From Dehalococcoidia bacterium (lineage in GTDB: Bacteria; Chloroflexota; Dehalococcoidia; Dehalococcoidales; Fen-1064), in NCBI GenBank assembly GCA_011192055.1, contig DUES01000081.1, positions 1 through 8,571 of the forward strand: a DNA stretch of 8,571 bases, in the 5' to 3' direction. Positions 5,290 to 8,571 of this stretch are shown one piece after another. Position numbers and translations under genes: made by a program. The notes below the pieces were generated by a model. It was not told the DNA's origin. It saw only the letters and a program-made list of their open reading frames with translations, and did no database searches. The first letter of the stretch is position 1. Each line of letters opens with the position of its first letter.

Positions 5290-5298
5290 AGTATAACA
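5290..5298 (-). promoter_or_regulatory. Extended -10 promoter element for the MFS gene
   Basis: The minus strand reads TGTTATACT, identical to the element upstream of the FmdB-type gene. There is no good -35. Predicted transcription begins near 5283, giving a leader of about 155 bases. Confidence 0.5.
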
Positions 5299-5387
5299 TA
5301 CCTGTATCTGTAACTTACTTTAAAATCATGGTGAGACCAACATGACCGGCAGGTAAGTGCTCGTTCATTCGGATACCCGGCTGAGCA

Positions 5388-5438
5388 GGGGTACCCAGGG
5401 ACATTCCTTAACAGGCAACGGTAGTCCCTGGTATCCCC
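5388..5438. repeat. Long-loop inverted repeat 1 in the TPP enzyme / MFS gap
   Basis: GGGGTACCCAGGGAC (5388-5402) faces GTCCCTGGTATCCCC (5424-5438) across a 21-base loop. Fourteen pairs form if one base is bulged on each side. No T-tract follows on either strand, so it is not a standard intrinsic terminator. Confidence 0.6.
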
Positions 5439-5462
5439 ATACTATACAATTCTGACTAATGC

Positions 5463-5508
5463 GTGAGATTGCCGACGAGGTCTGCCGGAATACCACGGCG
5501 AATCTCAC
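5463..5508. repeat. Long-loop inverted repeat 2 in the TPP enzyme / MFS gap
   Basis: GTGAGATTGCCG (5463-5474) faces CGGCGAATCTCAC (5496-5508) across a 21-base loop, giving 12 pairs with one bulged base. It lies 20 bases past the stop of the TPP enzyme gene, so it may protect or end that transcript, although no T-run follows. Confidence 0.6.
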
Positions 5509-5527
5509 TCACCTGCCAAAGTCTTCG

Positions 5528-7132
5528 TTAGAAAGCGGTCCTGACGTTGATACAAGCCGGTAGCCCGGAGGCGAAGGCCCTTTCCAGCGCCGGACGGATT
5601 TCCTCCGGCGTCTCTACCAGTTCCCCGTAGCCGCCGAGAGCTTCGACCACCTTATCATACCTGACGAAACCAAGGGCGGTCCCCACTTCACGGCCGTTTC
5701 CTCTGCCTGCCTGGAGACGCCTGATTACGCCCCAGCTGCTGTCGTTACTGATAATAGAGACAATCGGTAAATTGTGCCGGACCATGGTATCGAACTCCAT
5801 GACATTCAGTCCATAAGAGCCGTCTCCACTGAGAAGAAGTACCTGCTTGTCCGGTCTTGCCAGCCGGGCGGCAATAGCATAGCTGGCGCCTATCCCGAGT
5901 GTTCCGGTGGGGAGGATATTCAGCATATGGCCGGGATGGTAACTCCGCAGGACCCGGAAACCCCATCCGGAGATTTCACCGCCATCAATTACTATGGTAG
6001 CGTCACGGTCAAGTGTATCGCGGATTTCCCGGCATAGCCGTGCCGGGTGTACCGGGCTTTTATCGGAGTTCATCAATGGGGCTATTTGCTCCTGCTGGGC
6101 GGCAACCAGTTCCCGGCACTGCTCTACCCAGGGGAGTTCTTTCCTGTTTTTACACCTTTCGCGGGCTTCCTCGGTCAGTTGCCGGAGGACAGCCCGGGCA
6201 TCACCAATAATACCGACATCTATCTTGCGGTTGCGGCCTATCTCGGTGGGTTCAATGTCTACCTGGACCCATTTGCTCTCATTACTGAATACTGGTGGAC
6301 GCCCGAATCCCATTTTAAAATCAATACGTGCACCGATAGCCAGGACGGCATCAGCCTGCTCGGTTCCCACGCGGGTGCTGAGGCAAAACGGGTGGTCATC
6401 GGGAAGAACGCCTCTGCTGTAACCGCCGTAAAAGGGTATTCCAGTGAGTTCAATAAATTCACGGAGTTCTTCGGCAGCCTGCGACCACCAGAGTCCCATT
6501 CCACCGAATACGAGAGGCCGTTCGGCTTTCAGGAGGAGGTCAACGGCTTCACTGACCATCTGCGGGTCTCCCTGCGGTCGGGCGTTCGTCCGGTAACTGG
6601 TCGGCAGTACTGCCTCTTCCTCCTCAATCTCGGCACCGAGTATATCAACCGGAAACTCCAGGTAGACCGGTCCGGGTCGGCCGCTCAGGGCTTGCCGGAA
6701 TGCCATGCTGACATACTCTGCAACCCGCTTTGTCTCGTAGCCGGCTTTAGCCCATTTTGTGATTGCCCCGGCTGTTTCGAGGGAGTTCATGTCCTGCATA
6801 GCGCCCAATTCGAAGTTCCTTATACCGGTCCTGCCACCGAAGACGATAATCGGGCAGGCTTTCCCCAGGGCGTCCCACAGGCCGGTGACGGCATTGGTGA
6901 ATCCGGGTCCTGCTGTGGCAGCAGCAATTCCCGGTTTTCCTGTCAGGTGTGCCCATCCTTCGGCGGCAAAAACAGCCGCCTGCTCATGGCGGGTATCGAT
7001 GACCTTTATGCCTTCATCGGTACAGCTCTGTAATATAGGGTCGATCTCCCCGCCGGACAACGCGAAAAGGTACTCGACACCCTCCTGCTTGAGGACCCTG
7101 GCAACCAGCTTACCCCCGTTAATTTTACCCAC
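5528..7132 (-). CDS. Thiamine-diphosphate-dependent enzyme (acetolactate synthase / 2-hydroxyacyl-CoA lyase-like)
   Basis: This 534-residue protein has all three domains of the family: the Pyr domain (about 1-170) with the cofactor-activating Glu50 in RHEQAA and GPG at 75-77; a central domain (190-320); and the PP domain (365-530) with the Mg/thiamine-diphosphate motif GDGSYGLN (436-443) ending at SND (462-464, Asp instead of the second Asn). Such enzymes make or break C-C bonds next to a carbonyl: acetolactate synthase, benzoylformate or oxalyl-CoA decarboxylase, 2-hydroxyacyl-CoA lyase. The central GARIDFKMGFG (267-277) resembles the GARLNW segment of oxalyl-CoA decarboxylases and 2-hydroxyacyl-CoA lyases, and the crotonase and SDR genes upstream also favour a CoA substrate; this is inference. 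No acetolactate synthase small subunit is adjacent. GTG start with AAGGAGG eight bases upstream. Confidence 0.9.
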   Translation of the reverse strand: MGKINGGKLVARVLKQEGVEYLFALSGGEIDPILQSCTDEGIKVIDTRHEQAAVFAAEGWAHLTGKPGIAAATAGPGFTNAVTGLWDALGKACPIIVFGGRTGIRNFELGAMQDMNSLETAGAITKWAKAGYETKRVAEYVSMAFRQALSGRPGPVYLEFPVDILGAEIEEEEAVLPTSYRTNARPQGDPQMVSEAVDLLLKAERPLVFGGMGLWWSQAAEELREFIELTGIPFYGGYSRGVLPDDHPFCLSTRVGTEQADAVLAIGARIDFKMGFGRPPVFSNESKWVQVDIEPTEIGRNRKIDVGIIGDARAVLRQLTEEARERCKNRKELPWVEQCRELVAAQQEQIAPLMNSDKSPVHPARLCREIRDTLDRDATIVIDGGEISGWGFRVLRSYHPGHMLNILPTGTLGIGASYAIAARLARPDKQVLLLSGDGSYGLNVMEFDTMVRHNLPIVSIISNDSSWGVIRRLQAGRGNGREVGTALGFVRYDKVVEALGGYGELVETPEEIRPALERAFASGLPACINVRTAF

Positions 7133-7140
7133 TGGTCAGA

Positions 7141-7147
7141 CCTCCTT
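7141..7147 (-). promoter_or_regulatory. Shine-Dalgarno site supporting the GTG start at 7132
   Basis: AAGGAGG lies eight bases before GTG on the minus strand. It is near-perfect and justifies the non-ATG start of the TPP enzyme. Confidence 0.8.
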
Positions 7148-7180
7148 AAGGTATTTAATAGTATTAATTGCCTGTAACGG

Positions 7181-7199
7181 ACCTGTCCTTCGGACAGGT
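7181..7199. repeat. Perfect hairpin in the gap between the crotonase and TPP enzyme genes
   Basis: ACCTGTCC and GGACAGGT form an 8-bp stem with a three-base loop (GAA in the minus-strand transcript). No U-run follows, so it is more likely an mRNA-stabilising or processing hairpin between operon genes than a strong terminator. Confidence 0.6.
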
Positions 7200-7274
7200 A
7201 TAAATTCCGGTTTACCTGGCCAGGATAGCCTGATTCTTACCCTGTCGGCACGACTCTTGCTTTCCTTGCCAGGC

Positions 7275-8063
7275 CTATTTGCCCCTTCTCCCCTCCATGA
7301 ATTCGCGCGGGCCTTCAGTAGCGTCAATAGTTACACCGGGCTTGGCCGGATACCAGTAGAACAGGTCACGGCCGAGCAGACCAAGCTCCGAGACCGACAT
7401 ATCACGCCCCCGGTAAATCATTTCCTTGTGGGCCATCACCGAAGGCAGTCCCAGCGTGCACATATACTCTGCCCACTCCATGGCTTCATCCATGGCTTTA
7501 CCCTCTGGTACAACTTTATTGACGAAGCCGACTTCACATGCCCTTTGTGCCGAAATGCGGCGTCCCCACATCAGCATTTCGCAGACAATACCGATACTTG
7601 TCAGGTACTCCAGGCGTGCTGCAAACCCTGCGGGAAGGTTCCAGGTGACTTCGGGAAGACCGAATTCGGCATGCTCGGACGCAAGCCTGACATCGCAACG
7701 CATTGCCAGTTCCCAGCCCCCGGCCAGGCAGTACCCGTTGATGGCGGCAATGGTCGGCTTGCGCGTTATCATGCCGGGGTGAGGTCGGCGTCGTGGTACC
7801 GGTTTATGACTGCCGAAGGCACCACCCCTGAGGTCACCCTCGACATCTTCCTTCATATCGTGTCCGGCGCTGAAAGCAACGTCTCCGGCTCCAGTGAAGA
7901 TGGCCACCCAAAGGTCGTCATCCTCCTCGAATGTTTCCCATTCCTCGGCCATCCGGTCGACGAGTTCACCGCTGATTGCGTTACGCCGCTCTTCACGGTT
8001 GATGGTCATGATGTAAATATGCCCTTTTTTCTCTGTCAGCAGAACATCTCTTCCCGTTATCAT
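7275..8063 (-). CDS. Enoyl-CoA hydratase/isomerase (crotonase) family protein
   Basis: This 262-residue crotonase-fold protein is of normal length. The first oxyanion-hole segment is FSAGHDM (64-70). The second is INGYCLAGGWELAM (108-121) with Glu118, followed by FGLPEVTW (134-141) with Glu138. Both catalytic glutamates of hydratases are therefore in place. The usual PGxGGTQRL that follows is replaced by LPAGFAARL (143-151), so specificity probably differs from classical crotonase. The C-terminus GPREFMEGRRGK is the common family tail. GGGAGG lies seven bases before the ATG. The gene is 113 bases downstream of the SDR gene and 142 bases upstream of the TPP enzyme gene, all on one strand. It is probably a step in the same CoA-thioester pathway. 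Related activities (dehalogenase, carboxymethylene hydrolase, isomerase) cannot be ruled out. Confidence 0.9.
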   Translation of the reverse strand: MITGRDVLLTEKKGHIYIMTINREERRNAISGELVDRMAEEWETFEEDDDLWVAIFTGAGDVAFSAGHDMKEDVEGDLRGGAFGSHKPVPRRRPHPGMITRKPTIAAINGYCLAGGWELAMRCDVRLASEHAEFGLPEVTWNLPAGFAARLEYLTSIGIVCEMLMWGRRISAQRACEVGFVNKVVPEGKAMDEAMEWAEYMCTLGLPSVMAHKEMIYRGRDMSVSELGLLGRDLFYWYPAKPGVTIDATEGPREFMEGRRGK

Positions 8064-8111
8064 TTGAGTACCTCCCGTAGACTTCTACCGGTATTACGGA
8101 TACCAGTTAAT

Positions 8112-8143
8112 GTCTTACCGTCAGTGAAAACACTGAATAAGAC
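8112..8143. repeat. Imperfect hairpin in the SDR / crotonase gap
   Basis: GTCTTA (8112-8117) faces TAAGAC (8138-8143), and TCAGTG (8121-8126) faces CACTGA (8131-8136) around AAAA; the two stems are separated by an asymmetric internal loop. A smaller dyad CGGTA-CCA-TACCG (8161-8173) lies next to the SDR stop. Neither has a T-tail. Confidence 0.5.
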
Positions 8144-8176
8144 GGACGTAAATTCCTGAACGGTACCATACCGGAT

Positions 8177-8571
8177 TTAGCTCATGACATTGCCGCCGTT
8201 GACGTTCAGCGACTGCCCGGTGATAGCCCGTGCATCTTCGGAAACAAAGAATGCCACCGTCTTTCCGATGTCTTCTGCGGTCTCTTCTCTTCCCAGGGGG
8301 CGGCCGGCAACAATCCGCGTTTCAAAGAACTCCCGCGGGGTTATATTCTTGAATTCAGGGTTGAGCTCTATCAGGCTGCGTGCCAGTCTTTCCCACAGCG
8401 GTGTCCAGATAACACCGGGACAGACGCAGTTAACGTTGATATTATAAGGGGCCAGTTCCAGGGCGAGTGATTGTGTAAGCGATATATCGGCACTCTTAAA
8501 TGCCGAGTAGGCCATCAGTAGGGCGGAACCACGCCTGCCTGCTTCCGACGAAATATTAATGATTTTACCGC
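8177..8571 (-). CDS. Short-chain dehydrogenase/reductase (SDR), C-terminal part (runs off right edge)
   Basis: About 131 codons are visible; the N-terminal Rossmann part with the TGxxxGxG cofactor motif is outside the window. The reading frame is open through the right edge (first complete codon at 8569), so an internal Met at 8515 is not the start. The visible part begins GKIINISSEAGRRGSALL, with the catalytic Ser region, and continues MAYSAFK with the YxxxK catalytic pair. INVNCVCPGVIWTP is the usual segment after the active site, and the end (SEDARAITGQSLNVNGG) is the classical SDR terminus. These enzymes oxidise or reduce hydroxyl/keto groups with NAD(P)(H); next to a crotonase and a TPP enzyme, a 3-hydroxyacyl-CoA or related substrate is plausible. 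Family assignment is firm, substrate is not. Confidence 0.93.
   Translation of the reverse strand, partial: GKIINISSEAGRRGSALLMAYSAFKSADISLTQSLALELAPYNINVNCVCPGVIWTPLWERLARSLIELNPEFKNITPREFFETRIVAGRPLGREETAEDIGKTVAFFVSEDARAITGQSLNVNGGNVMS

Noticed and set aside
5299..5527. Riboswitch (for example TPP) or tRNA in the gap next to the TPP enzyme gene
   Set aside because: There are no conserved TPP-riboswitch core sequences and no cloverleaf with a TTCGA-type arm. The region is also downstream, not upstream, of the TPP enzyme gene.
6047..7033. Open frame of 328 codons on the plus strand
   Set aside because: It is antisense to the TPP enzyme gene and its product is a low-order mix of Gly, Ser and Cys with no recognisable motif.
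6759..8159. Long open frame (466 codons) on the plus strand
   Set aside because: It lies antisense to the TPP enzyme and crotonase genes, both of which have full sets of family motifs. Its translation shows no domain pattern and there is no good ribosome-binding site.

Overview
The window is bacterial and gene-dense. It carries ten protein genes, nine on the minus strand and one (a small heat-shock protein) on the plus strand. Two genes run off the edges: a 3-hydroxyacyl-CoA dehydrogenase at the left and a short-chain dehydrogenase at the right. There are no rRNA or tRNA genes, insertion sequences or CRISPR arrays. A two-cluster ferredoxin, acyl-CoA enzymes and small zinc-ribbon proteins suggest an anaerobic or facultative bacterium that uses CoA-linked acids. 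The overall style recalls Chloroflexota (Dehalococcoidia-like) genomes, but that is an impression from gene content, not a demonstrated placement.

Layout by position. At 1-1292 there is a fatty-acid/acyl-CoA pair, with an enoyl-CoA hydratase-family protein followed by a 3-hydroxyacyl-CoA dehydrogenase. They lie behind a recognisable promoter (1264-1292) and a foldable leader that contains a 25-codon mini-ORF. At 1329-1860 there are two small Cys4 zinc-ribbon genes, one of FmdB type and one unrecognised, with a perfect 26-bp palindrome as the likely terminator. At 2055-3018 a Crp/Fnr-family regulator is followed by a dicluster ferredoxin. At 3255-3758 Hsp20 is transcribed divergently from the regulator and ends at a hairpin terminator that also serves the convergent MFS exporter gene (3878-5128). 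From 5129 to 5527 there is no gene, but there are two adjacent long-loop inverted repeats and a strong extended -10 promoter for the MFS gene.

From 5528 to the right edge lies a second CoA-type cluster: a short-chain dehydrogenase, then an enoyl-CoA hydratase-family protein, then a thiamine-diphosphate enzyme of the acetolactate synthase / oxalyl-CoA decarboxylase / 2-hydroxyacyl-CoA lyase superfamily. All three are co-directional, with gaps of 113 and 142 bases that each contain a hairpin. A plausible reading is a catabolic route in which hydration, redox and carbon-carbon cleavage or ligation of a 2-hydroxyacyl-CoA or 2-oxo acid are encoded together. The substrate cannot be read from sequence.

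Several starts were moved from the longest reading frame to internal ATGs with good Shine-Dalgarno sequences (1127, 1603, 1860, 5128). The TPP enzyme uses a GTG start (7132) behind an excellent ribosome-binding site.
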